From positions 120,961,501 to 121,025,500 of the forward strand of contig NC_090989.1 of assembly GCF_041146395.1 (NCBI RefSeq): DNA of 64,000 nt. Direction: 5' to 3'. The stretch comes from Eulemur rufifrons. Lineage: Eukaryota; Chordata; Mammalia; Primates; Lemuridae. The first letter of the stretch is position 1. Each line of letters opens with the position of its first letter. The notes under the pieces are model-generated. The model did not search any database and had not been told where the DNA came from. It saw nothing but the letters and a program-made list of their open reading frames with translations. The translations under genes were made by a program, and so were the position numbers. Below are positions 1-11,029 of this stretch, one piece after another.

Positions 1-1767
1 GCTCCTAAGGCCTCTCTGTTATCACCAGGATGTCTAGAGAGAGACCTGGGAAGACTTCTATTTGTGTTCCCAATCAATAGCATTGACTGGCTCCTGGCAT
101 CTGGCATTTCCTGAGATCCCAAATAGTCTTGATGCCATAAATGTCTTCCCCAGGAGCCTCACAAAACCCTTGCAGTGAAGGCCTTTGTGCAGAAATGCCT
201 CCAGAGGGATTTGAAGCTCCAGGCAAAACTCCCTTGCTGGCCTTAGAGGTGGCCTGCTGGTTTTCTACAGCTGGAGGCGAGCAGGCCCCAGAAGAGTCCT
301 CCTGCCCTCCTGCTCTGGCTGTGAGCACCCATCTGCCTGCGGTAGCAGGAAGCAAGGGCAGGGGGAAGTCCTGGGCCTAAAACCGCCCAGGGCAGGAGCT
401 GCCACACTGCCCAAGCTACCTGCAGTTTTAGGGACTGAGTAAATTCCACATCACAACCCAGATGTCCCAGGCCTTAGGACAGCTGCTTAGCCACAGAGTA
501 GATATTTTATGGAATCTTTCCCACCTAAGAAGCTAAAGTGAGACTGGAGGAGGGAGGCCCTCTATACATTGTTTTGTCGGAGGGAACAGACTAGGAGACA
601 GCCGACCGTGCTGTGCGGGCCTGGACCTCCCAGCCTCCCTGGGCGGGCAATGGAAGGGGACGGCTGATCTCTCCAGGCCCTTCTGGACTGAAGTCTGAGG
701 CTCGTGTCTGAGTGGAGATTCAAGTGCAGATCCTGATCTAACAACAGCCAGTCAGGAGCAACCTGAAGTCTCTTCCTCTTCAATCCTGGAAGCTCAAGAG
801 CCATTGGTCCACTTGGCCTTGAATTCTGCCTGCAGCGTGGCGGCAAAAGCTTCCTTGAGAGACTCGGGCCTCAAGGTCTCCATCCATTTCCTGAAGCCAA
901 AAGGACAGGCTTCAGGAAAAATGACACCAGCAGTTCTCTTCCTTCTGGACTAGAAAAGACCAAGTTCAGTGGCTTCAGGATCTGGAATTTTGTTCAAGTC
1001 TTCCAGCTCAGACATGATGGACTTGTCCAGATTTCTGTGGCCCTTCACAACACTTCCTGCTATCCAAATGTGGGGGTGATTGGGCCCAAATCTGGGCCCG
1101 CCTCTCATTTCAGAACCTCTCAAGGTTTAAAAAGCTCTAAAGGCCTGGTACACTCCTCCACCCTCACTTGTGCCTCTGATACGGCACCCTTACCAGTCGG
1201 TCTTGCAGTCTCTGCTTGCATACCTCCCAAGACGAGGTGCTTATTACCTTACCAGGCAGACATTTTCCTGTTAGTTGGTTCCAACTTTCAGAAGGCTGGT
1301 TCCCTGGGATTCCCTTTCTTTGGCCCCTGCTGTATCCCAAAAGGACCCCCACAGAATCAACTGCTCTCCTTTTTCTGTGGCAGCCTTTTGGATGACAAGG
1401 GACCACAACCTCCTGAGTGTTCTCTTTCTCAGTCTCCATGCTCCTGGTCCCATTAGCTCTTCTTTCAGCCTCTACCACCTGTCTGCACTGTCCTCTGATG
1501 AGCCAGCACCCGCTGCTGAGCTCTAGGGGCTATGCATGGTCTGATCACCCCTGGGGGCACATCCTGTTTCTGCTGATGGATCCCAGGACCACAGCAACTG
1601 GCCAGGGAGCCCCAATGCATGGGCAGGTTCTCTTCATCTCCTCGTCAGCTTCCTTATGAATCCCACTAAGCACCCTACAGACCCTCCAGGAGAAACGCAG
1701 CTCTTCAGACTCCATCCGCAGGACCTGAAGGGCTCCGACAAGCAGCTCCCCTTCCATGCTGTGGGTG
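1..1767. other. Unique non-coding stretch
   Basis: I recognise no interspersed repeat, RNA gene or exon here. Short ORFs exist on both strands, but they overlap one another and show no recognisable protein family or codon pattern. Base composition is balanced to slightly GC-rich. Confidence 0.6.
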
Positions 1768-1876
1768 CCCTTCCTCCTCCCCCCACTCCTCTCTCCTTCT
1801 CCCTCCTCACACCTCCTCCCTCTGTCTCCTCCCTCCTTGTTTCCCACTCCCCCCTCTCTCCTCCCTCTTTGTGCCC
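1768..1876 (+). repeat. Polypyrimidine (C/T-rich) tract
   Basis: About 110 bases are almost entirely C and T on the plus strand, with several runs of five or six C. The tract is low-complexity DNA, not a pure simple repeat. Long pyrimidine tracts can form triplex (H-DNA) structures or act as pyrimidine-rich protein sites; that role is inference. The short ORFs crossing it are artefacts of composition. Confidence 0.8.
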
Positions 1877-3244
1877 TTGTTGTTGCTTAATAGGGTGCTT
1901 CTGGGATGAATAGTGTTTTCAGCTCTGGCCAGGAATACATCCGGCCTTTCCCAGCCCTGCCCCTGTCCTCACCACGCTGGAGCTCTGTGGAGAGTCGGGC
2001 CAGACAATGGGCCAGTGGACTCACTGGAGAGCTCACAAAAGGCTCATTGCCCCCCACGCAGCGCAGAGTGACAGGCACAGGGAAAAAATCCCCTTCCCTG
2101 CAGGCTGCCGCGTGGGATACTACAGGGGCATGGGGCCTCTGGGCAGCATGGCTGGATCCCTGGGCCCTGGGCCCAAGACAGCCAATGGCAAGGGCCAGCC
2201 CCTCTATCAGTCAGAGTTCACAGAGCTGCAGAGTCGCGGAGACTTGGCAAGGCCCCCACCCTCACATTCAGTGGAAACGTTAGCACCTCCATGCTGACAC
2301 ACTGAGGCCTCCAGATGCATATGCAGAAGGTCCCATCCACGTGTCTGGGGTCTGAGAGAAGAAGTTTGCACAAGGGAAGATGGGATATGAAGCTCACTGC
2401 ACTGTGGGGTCTCTACGGGCAGGAACTGTGTCCAGGCAAGGGTTGGACACAAAGCGCAAGCCCATACACGTCTGCTGGGAGAATGGGCGGATGGGCAGCC
2501 AGTGAGTCAGCAAGGGAAGATGGGAACGAAACCCTAGCCTGGTCACCAGCTCTGCCTGTAGCACTCAAAGGAGGAAGATTATCTGGAAAATTTTTGGTCC
2601 CCAACCTTGCACCAGGAGACCCTGGATTTAAGGGCAGCAACAGGTTAGAGGCCTGGAGAGGGATAGCCACGTTCCAGCAGGCTGGAAAGGGGCCCTAGCA
2701 GACGTGTGAGGCAAACACAGGCATAGAAAATCATTCCTCACTTCCCAAGTACAATCAATGATGTCTACTATGTACATGTCCCAAGACTTCTATGAATTTT
2801 TAAATTGAGTAATACAACCAAGTTCTACTCTTTCTTGCAAGATGTCTATTCTTTTTACCTTCTCTTGATTTCTATCACCAGTACTGGCTTTCCTGGGAGG
2901 GAGTCACCTTTCCTTCACTTCATGAGATTTCTCTAGTGTATGTAACGTAATGATAATCAGTGGCAGACGACAAAGCAACTGCATCCCTCCTGGCCGGTGC
3001 CTTGGTGCCTGTGAGTCAAATTCACATCTCAGCAACCTTTACTATACAGCACTCAAATCTCAGTGCTAAATCTGGGAATGGCCAGAGACAACATTGGCCA
3101 AAGCCATATTTTCTTTGTTTTACCAAGTACTTTGAGCCTGCCTGCCCTTCCTTTAGAAAAATGATGCAAAGTTTTAGGTACCATTGAAAGAAAACACACA
3201 CCACCCCCCTTAGAGGGCCACTACCTAGCGAGCCATGCTGCAGG
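1877..3244. other. Unique non-coding stretch
   Basis: I see no repeat family that I can name. The part around 2730-2960 is more AT-rich than its surroundings and may be decayed repeat, but nothing aligns convincingly from memory. Confidence 0.55.
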
Positions 3245-3490
3245 TAAGAGAGCACTGGAGTTGGAGTCAAAAGACACAGGGTCTAACCCAGCCTGCGTGG
3301 GTAACAGCAGTGTGGTGCTGGGTAACACACACAACTTCGAGCCTCAGATTCATCGTCAGTAGTACGGGTGCAATATACCTGTTTCCCAAGTTAATTTGAA
3401 GATCAAATGAAGTGCTTTTTGTGAAGTGTTTAGCACTGCACCTGGCCCATAATAATCACTTTTCAGTGCTGCTTATTATTACTTCTAAAC
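3245..3490 (+). repeat. MIR SINE, sense
   Basis: This is a nearly full-length MIR, a mammal-wide tRNA-derived SINE. It reads in order: a start like AGCACTGGAGTTGGAGTC, a core segment with the phrase CTCAGATTCATCGTCAGTA (standing for the consensus CTCAGTTTCCTCATCTGTAAA), AGATCAAATGAAGTGC, then a 3' part GCACCTGGCCCATAATAA leading into TTATTATTACTT. Divergence is high, as expected for an element more than 100 million years old. It has no coding capacity. Confidence 0.88.
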
Positions 3491-3822
3491 AATTGGATAA
3501 AAAATTAAGACATATGTTTTTATAAATAGCCCTTGTCTAGACCTTAGAGTTTACAAAATATTTTCGCAGGCATTATCACTTTTCAGGAGACCGTTAAGAG
3601 ACAGGCATTGGCCCTACTGCTCGAGATCTCATTCCCCAAACTGAAGGGAACACCATCAATTGAATGGGGCTCAGCTTGCACTCCCTAGACCACTGGGGTG
3701 ATGGTATCTTGGCTGGGAAGCAGCCCAGGTCTAGAGAAAGTCCTCCAGCCCAGCCCAGGAGCACAACCTCTTCAGTTTACCAGTGGCCCACTAGCTGCTA
3801 GGATATGTGCTATGGTGGTCTA
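3491..3822. other. Unique stretch with possible MIR scrap
   Basis: Mostly unrecognised. Positions 3535-3605 resemble the antisense middle of a MIR (a 'tttacaaaatatt...cattatcacttttc' pattern), but too little is left to call. Confidence 0.4.
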
Positions 3823-3965
3823 CACTGGTGGTCTGCAAACTTTGTTTTAGTCTTTGTGGGCCGTGAGGTCTCTGTTGCGGCTACTCGACTCCACTATTGC
3901 TGTTGCAGCAGGCAGCAGGCCACAGCCTGGATCTGGCACACAGGCTATGCTCTGCCCACCTCTAG
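3823..3965 (+). mobile_element. hAT-Charlie-type non-autonomous DNA transposon remnant
   Basis: The segment matches the well-known human hAT MITE family that reads ...GCAAACT at one end, TTTGTGGGCCGTGAGGTCTCTG inside (cut short here: TTTGTGGGCCGTGAGGTC), and a complementary CTGGATCTGGCACACAGGCT near the other end. The two ends are imperfect inverted repeats of each other. It is shorter than the usual copies, so it probably has an internal deletion. I am not sure of the exact family name. It has no transposase and depended on enzymes made by related autonomous elements. Confidence 0.7.
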
Positions 3966-5114
3966 ACAGAGAAGGGCTCTGGCCCGGACAAAGGTGCTGA
4001 CAGATTTGCTCAGTGATACTTAAAATTTGTCTTGTAATTTTTCATCAACTAATTAATTATTTTATTGTACAATTTAAAAATACCCTTACGCTAATCGACA
4101 TACTTACAATCATCCACAGAAGCCTGTGTAACCTCCAGAACACCAGAAAGACACCCACAGGGACTCTGGGGATACTCGGTGAACAAAATAAAATTAAATA
4201 TGATTCATATTCACAAGCCATCCAAGCGAAGTGTACCTACAGAAGATGACTGGCTTCATTCTGGCCTAGGATGCTTTCCTCTTGGGCTAAATGGTTTCAA
4301 CCAAACTCAAAAGGGAATTTGCGTCCTTCCTAAAGAGTATGAATGGAAACAGGAAAAACACGGGGAACACAGCCTCATTTGTCGCTAATGAATTTGCAGA
4401 GGAACGTGTATAATTAGTGTGTATGTCAGCTGGGGGTCTGCAGACTTGGCACATCAATGGGAATGCATCACCATGGGGGTGCTCGGAAGGGGCAGGGGCC
4501 CTGGGCTCCGGGAAGAGCCCCCTCTGATCTGATGGGAGCTGCCAATCAGAGGCGTGATAAGAGAGATCAGTGGCGAGAACGTGCAGTGCAGCAAAGCCAG
4601 GTGGCAGGGGAGTGGAGCTAGCAGATGGCACGGGGGGCTTCAGAAGAGAAGCCCACAGCAAGATGCCCAATCAAAATAGGCCAAGGACTGCCCAGGAGCC
4701 ATGGGGAAGCAACGAGGCTCTGCCTGGCTTCCACAGCCGAGAGGGCAGTGGGGGAAATGGCCACAGCAAGGTGCTTGGTCACCACCAAGGGGAAAGGTGA
4801 GCAGAGGGCAGTCCAGGTTCCCCCAGATCTCAGCACAGGGGAGAGCTCGGTCAGTGTGGGCATTGTTCAGAGCCCCCAGCACAATAGGCAGCTCCGAGCA
4901 GCACTGTGACCAAGTTTGCCACAGCCGACTCCAAAACTCCTCCTGCAGTGAAGGGAAAGCTGGTGGGTCCACAAAGGTCAGACAACAGCCAAAGACATGG
5001 CAGGATCCCAGCGCGAGTCTTTGCCATGCCTGACGTGTGCGCTGTCAGTGGCTGAGAGTGTGGGCCGTTATGGGGGGACAGTGGGGCTCTGGGTGGAGAA
5101 GGATGGGACTCCTA
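3966..5114. other. Unique non-coding stretch
   Basis: AT-rich from about 4020 to 4110, then GC-moderate from 4430 onward. No repeat, RNA gene or exon is recognised. Confidence 0.55.
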
Positions 5115-5565
5115 GCACACCTCCAGTGTGTCCAAGTCCTAACCCCGTGCTTGTGACTGTGACCTTATTTGGAAATAAGGTCTTTGCAGATACAATTAAG
5201 GATCCAAGATGAGATCATCCTGGATTTAGGGTGGGCCCTGACTCCAATGACTGGTGACCTTATAATAGAAAGCAGAGAGAGATCTGGCACTCTGGATACC
5301 TGGAGGGGAAGGCCATGTGAAGACGAGGCAGAGACTGGAGTGGCACATCTACAAGCCAAGGAGCACCAACGACTGCCAGCAACCACCAGGAGCTAGCGGG
5401 GAGGCATTGGATACATCCTCCCTCAGAGCCTCCAGAAAGAACCAACCTTGGCAACACCTTGATTTTGTGCTTCTGGCCTCCAGAACAGTGAGAGAATAAA
5501 TTTCTGTTGTATTAAGCCACTCAGTGTGTGGTAATTTTTTTACAGTAGCCCTAGGGTGATAATAC
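5115..5565 (+). mobile_element. MaLR-type (MLT1-like) solo LTR
   Basis: This is a solo long terminal repeat of the ancient ERVL-MaLR class, plus orientation. Landmarks in order: CCAAGTCCTAACCCC, GTGACCTTATTTGGAAATAA, GTCTTTGCAGATACAATTAA, GGGTGGGCCCTGACTCCAAT, CTACAAGCCAAGGA, CTTCTGGCCTCCAGAACAGT, the polyadenylation signal region GAGAATAAATTTCTGTTGTA, and an end GATAATACA. No internal retroviral genes flank it, so it arose by recombination between two LTRs or was left as a fragment. The 5' edge is eroded. Subfamily is not certain. Confidence 0.8.
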
Positions 5566-6135
5566 AGCCAGGAATGGCATGTTCCCCGCGTGACGTGATG
5601 ACAGGAACGTGATCTGTCTCATCCACCACCATGTCCCCAGCCCCAGGCACCTTGTAAATACTCTCCACCTGCTCTGTGCTTGGAAGGGCAGGGCTCCCTG
5701 ATTTGTCTGACAGGTGGTTCCTGGGCCTGGGGGCGGGACAAGGGGCGAGTGGTCTGCTGTCCAGGAGCTGGCCCTGAAAGCCGTGGGGTTCTCTGGCTTG
5801 GCTCTTGAGGTCCTGAGTTCAGGGTCTCTGGGGCCATGAAGTGAGGAAGTACAGTCAGTGACAGCAGAGGTTCTAGGGCCAGCTGGAAGCAGTGGCCGGG
5901 TTCTTGGAAAGTCATGTCCCTGGGACTTGTGCATGTCCTGAGAAATCCCTTCATCACCTCAGTCTCCAAAAGAATCCTGTAGCTAACGGGTACAGACTAC
6001 CAGGGCCTGAGGAGGAGGGAGGAACGAGAGAGCCTGGGGTGGCCAGGGAAGGTTTCCGCAAGAGGTGGACTACAGGCACATCCTGAGCTATGCAGAGGAT
6101 TTGGGTGGGAGGAGAAATGAGAGAACAGAGGGTTT
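5566..6135. other. Unique non-coding stretch
   Basis: No repeat family is recognised. The ORFs in this interval overlap in opposite directions and have no family resemblance. Confidence 0.5.
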
Positions 6136-6250
6136 GGAACAATGTTTCCCAAAGGGTAATCTGTGGAACTGGAGAAAGAGAATGCATGTTTCAAAGGGAA
6201 ACAAGTTGTGTGGTCAAACTAGTTAGGGCAGTTAGGTAAACCAGTGTCCT
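6136..6250 (+). mobile_element. Possible hAT MER58-like remnant
   Basis: An opening ATGTTTCCCAAAGGGTAATC and an internal TGTGTGGTCAAACTAGTT recall hAT MITEs whose ends read 'CAGTGTTTCCCAAAGTGT' and 'GTGGTCAAATAAGTTTGGG'. The copy is short and decayed, so this is a weak call. Confidence 0.4.
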
Positions 6251-8826
6251 TAGTGCAAGACTCTTCAGAGAGAGGGAAGGATGAGCTGAGAGGTGGGGCT
6301 CTGGGAACAAAGACAATCCTCAGCAGCTGCCACTGGGCACATGCTCGTTGCCACGGAGAGGGACAGGAAATGACAGCGGAGAGTGTGGCCAAGGCATGGC
6401 CACGTTGGTGATGGCTGGCAGGATCCCAGAGCCAAGTCGTGGACCATTCTCAGACTTCCTCCCATGTCGCTTAGGAGCTGGGTATGAAGTCTGGGGGAGA
6501 GGAGGTCCCTGTGAAACCACTCCATCACCTGCTGCCTCTGCCTTTCCCCCTTTCCTTGGGTTTCCATGCCTGTGCACCCACCTAAGCACCTCTCCCGGTA
6601 GCCAGTCCCTACAGATGTGCTGTGTTTCCCAGAGCAGAAGGCTTCCCCTCCGCCCCTGGTTGGCAGCACTGGGCAGTCAAGAATGCCTGGACTGACCAGA
6701 GCAGTGCCTGACGTCATGGAGGGTGATGGGGAGGGGTGTGTGACAGGTGAGGCGGGCAGTGGCTGCAGTGGGCAGAATCCACAACAGTTTGGTAAGCCGG
6801 TGGCTTGTGCAAACTCACCGAGGTAAAGCGTCAGCTTCAGAGAGAGGCTGCTGGGGCCCCTCAGCCAGCGTGGCCTGGTGGTGGCCAACACTGTGGAATC
6901 ACGCCCCATTACTTTTGTTTTGCAGATTCAGCTCCCATAGAGATCATTTGTCTCTTAAAATGCAGTCCTGCCACTGGGCAGTCTGCCACCTCGGGCAAAG
7001 CCCTCTTCCGAAAGCCCCGGTTAAGGCAGAGAAGTGAAAGAGCTAGGCACGGCCGACCCAAACAAGAACATTTTGTCAAAAACAGATCTCTTTCACCAGC
7101 TGAGCTTGAGCAAATTGTATAAACACTATGTTTAGACACTCAAAAGCAATTTTTAAAGTTTGTGTTTCCTAAATTACAGTCAGATGTGTTCCCTAACTAT
7201 CTGTGATCAGCCATAGAATTCACTTCTTCACTCTCTACTTGAGATCCACAAGAGACAGCTTTCAGTTCGCAAGCCAAGATCTCTCTGTCAGAGCCCCTCA
7301 GTGAGGAGGTATTTCTCCCAACCATGAACTTTTCCCCATGCATAGTCAAACCATCCCTGGCTCAGTGAGTACAAAGCCCCAACAACCGCGGGCTGTTGCT
7401 TCTGGGAAACACCCACACCCCCTGCTCACCTGCCACTCCCCCACCCCCCACCCCCCAGCCCGGACCACAGACTCCAATGGCCCAGGCTGCACCCGCTCCC
7501 AGGACCCCTCCTCCACCCGGCAGCTGTCTGCTTTCACACACTGCCTCAGAGAGATGAAAGCGCCTATGTCCCTTAAACAGAAGAGAATATTTTGAACAGA
7601 GAATTAACAGCAAATTAAACTGGTTTCATTGTACTCATTCATGCACAAAATGAGTGTGGGAGTTAAACCGAGAAAAACCAAACAGGCAATGTGTTGCGAT
7701 AATCAGAGGGCAGAATCCAGCCCCAGAAGGAAAGGCTCACTCAGAGCAGGAAAGCCACGAGGTACCAGCTCCTAACCGGTCAGGAGCGCTACCTCTTCCC
7801 CCACCCAGAGAGGCATCCTTTCCAGGGCTGGGGGTCCGAAGGGGCTGGGAGAGCTCTCCAGCATCTCCAGCCTGGCAGTGGCTGGCCCCATTATAGGTGG
7901 CTGCACCCTCCTGAAAATGCCCCAGTGCCCCCCTCTCCGGAGAGCTGTGCTGGCTCCCAGGCAGCTGCTCGCTGCCTCTGCACGCTCAGTCAAAACTGTT
8001 ACAGCCACGACCAGTGAAGACCCATAATCTTCCAGGCTTTCTCCTTCATGGGCACATTTGGCTGTGGTGGGGCCATGGCGGAACTGCTCAGCACAGCAGT
8101 AACAAGGGCACCCATCAGACTCCTGTGGATTCATCAGGACACAGGATTAGCAAAAACAGAGTAACAGCCAGCTTTAGGACACCGAGCAATTTTTAACAAC
8201 CTCACAAAATCTCTTTCCTTCCAACTCAGCCTGGCTAATCTATTATCTAATTCTTATCTCTGGTGGATGCCCAGGCTCCTCGCTTTGCAGAGGCCCCAAC
8301 ACCTTCTTCCCCCGCAGAAAACCCGGTACAGGTGCACCCAACCTGGGCTGGGTGGGAAGGAGGCGCCTATGAATGGGCAGTGAGAGGACCGTGGACCTCC
8401 AGCCCTGAGGGCCTTCTGAGAAGGTGGTCCTCAGAAAGGGCAGTGTGATCCCATGCAAATCCATTCTTAAAGACAAGTGATGCTGCTGCATGTGCCAGTG
8501 TTCACTGTGCGTGTCAACATACTCCAGGCCTGTGAGCAAGCAAGGTTGTCTCTCCTGGGCACACTGCTGAAGAGGCCAGCGAGGCTGGACCGGCAGCGTC
8601 AGATCCTCCCTGCTGACGCTTTGCTTTTCCAGCACCAGGAGGAGCTACCTCAGCAGCCGCAGACCAGACCCTGGAGCTGCAGGGGTACCTGGAGCGAGCC
8701 CTGAGCAGGCTCTCAGAGCCCACCCTATTAACCACCTTCCACAAAGCTCTCTGTGGTCCCCAGCTTGGCAAGGAGCAACTCAGAGCTCCAAGTGGCCTGC
8801 CCACACTTGTATTTCTACTTCTTTTT
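6251..8826. other. Unique non-coding stretch
   Basis: Apart from the C-rich motif at 7438-7461 I recognise no repeat. The longest ORF in the window (6265-6909, minus, 214 codons) begins here, but its protein is low-complexity and unlike any family I know. Confidence 0.5.
7438..7461 (-). other. G-quadruplex motif on the minus strand
   Basis: Four C-tracts of 5, 6, 6 and 3 bases at 7438-7442, 7444-7449, 7451-7456 and 7459-7461 are separated by spacers of only 1, 1 and 2 bases. The complementary strand therefore carries four close G-tracts, satisfying the usual G3+N1-7 quadruplex rule. The plus strand could form an i-motif. Confidence 0.8.
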
Positions 8827-8971
8827 AAAACATTAAAGAATGTTGGAATCATTTCATAAAGGTAGATTTTGAATCTTTCTTTACTGGTTCATTCTTGAAC
8901 TTACAATAATAGTAAAATAAAAAACAATTAATAAAGGATTACAACAGTGAAAAAAAAAAAACATTAAAGAA
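8827..8971 (+). mobile_element. Short processed retrocopy with target-site duplication
   Basis: The 14-mer AAAACATTAAAGAA occurs at 8827-8840 and again at 8958-8971. Between them lies a 3'-end-like sequence with AATAAA signals (TAAAATAAAAAA and ATTAATAAAGG), and the last signal sits under 20 bases before a run of 12 A that overlaps the second copy of the duplication. The left junction reads TTTTT/AAAACATT, the TT/AAAA pattern cut by the L1 endonuclease. These are the hallmarks of LINE-mediated insertion of a 5'-truncated polyadenylated RNA. The roughly 115-base payload is too short for me to name its source gene. Confidence 0.78.
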
Positions 8972-8983
8972 GATGAGAAAGAT

Positions 8984-9001
8984 TAAAAAAAAAAAAAAAA
9001 A
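8984..9001 (+). repeat. Poly(A) run of 18
   Basis: Eighteen consecutive A follow GAGAAAGATT. ATTAAA, a common variant polyadenylation signal, lies about 20 bases upstream at 8963-8968. If the retrocopy at 8841-8957 is removed in thought, this could be the tail of an older retrotransposed transcript. I found no matching target-site duplication, so that reading is tentative. Confidence 0.6.
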
Positions 9002-9739
9002 CTTCAGCAATACTAAGTATACAAATGGACCCCGGTGCCCTCTGCTTGGCCGAGTCAGGGTTGTGCATCCTGAGAAAGGTCTGAGGGGGCAGCCCACGCA
9101 AGGGTGGCTGGGGGGCCCTCACTCTGCACCCATCTTCAGCATGGCACAGTGCAGTTTACAGATGCCCAGTGAGGAGGATTTACAGGCTATGTTCTCTGGT
9201 TTAGAACAAGCTAACCCTTCCAAAAATGGAATAAGAGGCTTTCAAAGATTCCTGCAAAAGAGGCACAAGTTGAACCATTCTGATACCACAAGGCGTAAAT
9301 AAAGCCCAAGGGCCCAAGGCTGCTGACACGCACCCTGCTCCCAGTGATAGCTCTTCATCAGCCACACGAAGAGCCAAAGCCAGGATAGTCTAATCGGATA
9401 TGACAAGAAATTGGCAAAAAAAATCAAATAATCAAGAAGACTACTTGAAATATAGACATGCATCCACTATCATTAATGATGAACCTCTCCCTGAGTGTAT
9501 ATTTTGCCTTGCTGTACCAGCTAATGAGATTAAGAAACCATTTTAATCATAGCAGGATATTTTAAAATATTGTTTATTTCATCTTTATCTGATTTTTTAA
9601 CAATTTTATTTTATTGCACATATTAAAATGCACAGGATACATCAGCACAGTGGCACTTGCACACATTCACTATGTACATAAATATACAAGAATTGGGGCT
9701 TGTGCTCGGTCTGCAGTCCTGCAGTTTTGAAGACTACTC
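9002..9739. other. Unique non-coding stretch
   Basis: No repeat is recognised. An ORF ending at 9302 contains a fairly protein-like stretch (about 55 residues from 9138), but its upstream part reads through the poly(A) run, and no family is recognisable. Confidence 0.5.
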
Positions 9740-10085
9740 CCAGTCTCAGTAGGTGACACCTCCCTCCTGCCAGTGACTCAAGCCAAAAACCTGTGCACCC
9801 TCGCGGAGTCCTGGCTTCCCTGTCTCACCCAGTCTATCACCTCTTCTCTGGGCTTCCTCTCTGACTCCCTCCCAGTGAGTCCATCCCCACTGCCATCACC
9901 CCCTAACTGCTGTCTCACTGCCCTTCTTGCTCCTCCCAAATCCTCTCTCCATCTTTCAGATGGGTCAGGCTTCCTGAAAAGTAAATATGATCATATCTGT
10001 GTCTCACCTAAAAGCTTTTAATAGCTTCCCATGGATCTCAGGGAAAAGTCCGAGCTTCCCTTCCCTCCTCCTCTACAGTGTCACC
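9740..10085 (+). repeat. LINE L2 fragment, sense (left part)
   Basis: The text follows the 3' part of L2: a 'CCAAAAACCTGTGCACCCT' segment, a C/T-rich middle, then AAATATGATCATATCTGTGT, TTTTAATAGCTTCCCATGG and CAGGGAAAAGTCCGAGCTTC, matching L2's 'tctgatcatgtcactcc...cagtggctccccat...aaagtccaaactcc'. The element continues at 10276 after a MIR insertion. L2 is an extinct mammalian LINE, and no reading frame survives. Confidence 0.75.
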
Positions 10086-10275
10086 ATCATCAGTGTCACC
10101 AATAATATCTATTGCTCCTTTCCCACTGACCAGACACTGGTGCTAAATGGGTCCCATCCACTCACTCTTTTAATCTCCACAATCCCTTTAAGAGGTAGTT
10201 ACAGGTACTGTACCCACTTTACAGATGAGGATAAAAAGGTTAAGGGAGCCACCCACATTTCCACAGCTCTGCTCT
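10086..10275 (-). repeat. MIR SINE, antisense, inside L2
   Basis: Reads as the complement of MIR: CCACTTTACAGATGAGGATA, then AAAAGGTTAAGGGAGCCACC. It lies between two L2 segments in the same orientation, so it probably inserted into the L2. Confidence 0.72.
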
Positions 10276-10505
10276 GCTTCCTGCCCCAGCCCTCTTTTAC
10301 CACCATACTCCCTTGGCACCCACAAAGCCCCTAGAACTGTTCTCAGTTCCCACCCATCTTCTCTCATGCCCAAGCTTTACCCCATGACTCTCTTTGCCTT
10401 CAACACCATCTTTCCCTTCTCCTGGGTGACTCTTCTCTCCCTACTGGCTATAGCTCAGAGACTGCACTTTCGTGAGATGACTTCCCCATCTGGGCCACCA
10501 GTGGC
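10276..10505 (+). repeat. LINE L2 fragment, sense (right part)
   Basis: Continues the L2 of 9740-10085 past the MIR. GACTCTCTTTGCCTTCAACA, GGTGACTCTTCTCTCCCTAC and TGAGATGACTTCCCC correspond to L2's 'cctttgcacatgctgttccc...ctcctcagagaggccttccc'. Divergence is high. Confidence 0.6.
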
Positions 10506-10589
10506 CACCAAGCCATCAGGTGAGAAGCCTGTGGGGAAACGGAATGGAGCCCAAACCTGTCCAAGCCTCCAGGTCTAACTCTCAGTATA

Positions 10590-10743
10590 CAGGACATCCA
10601 AGAGACCAAGGAACATGGCACCTGACGCCATGGAGACACCATCAGCAAAATTCAGACTCTGGGAAACACTACAGGATGTGTAACCTGGCTTATTCAACAA
10701 ATAAATTACATGAAAAAATAATAAAGGTAGGGGAGTCTATGGA
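10590..10743 (+). repeat. Old L1-type 3' region, left part
   Basis: AAAATTCAGACTCTGGGAAA, ACACTACAGGATGTGTAACC and TTCAACAAATAAATTACATG match a common interspersed human sequence that I recall as the 3' region of an old L1 (L1M). It resumes at 11030. The interruption is the piggyBac-type element at 10744-11029. Confidence 0.6.
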
Positions 10744-11029
10744 TTAACACATTAACTGGCATGTGAGTTGTATTTAACTCATGCTAGTTTTGAGTCCGGG
10801 GCCTCGTGAAGCATATGTAACTCACATGCCTCTTTACCTTGGGAGCCGTGTGAACTATTTTTCAAGTTGCATATAACTCAAGCACAGGAAACAATAAAAA
10901 ACAACAAATTTTTCATTACATTAGAAAAGATCATTTTGTTTTCAAAGTTTAGTTTTTATTCTAGTTTTGTAATAAGACACTGTGGCCCCAAGGAAAAATT
11001 TTTTTCTAGTGTGGTAGTCAATGTGTTAA
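10744..11029. mobile_element. piggyBac-type MITE (286 bp)
   Basis: The element starts TTAACACATTAACTGGCA and ends ...TAGTCAATGTGTTAA. Reversed and complemented, the end reads TTAACACATTGACTA, so the TIRs agree at 13 of the first 14 positions. TTAA, the target duplicated by piggyBac transposases, lies at both ends (10744-10747 and 11026-11029). Inside, GGCATGTGAGTT at 10758-10769 is the exact complement of AACTCACATGCC at 10819-10830, giving a subterminal hairpin. It has no ORF and was mobilised in trans. It may belong to the human MER75/MER85/LOOPER group, but I am not sure which. Confidence 0.8.

Noticed and set aside
6265..6909. Longest ORF, minus strand, 214 codons
   Set aside because: Low-complexity Ser/Pro/Gly-rich product with no recognisable domain, overlapped by several ORFs on the other strand and by a possible hAT scrap just upstream. 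An open frame of this length is expected by chance in 64 kb of GC-moderate DNA.
8973..9302. Plus-strand ORF starting in an A-run, with a plausible protein-like C-terminal part
   Set aside because: Its N-terminal part is poly(A) translation. The remaining 55 residues match no family I know, and no splice sites support it.
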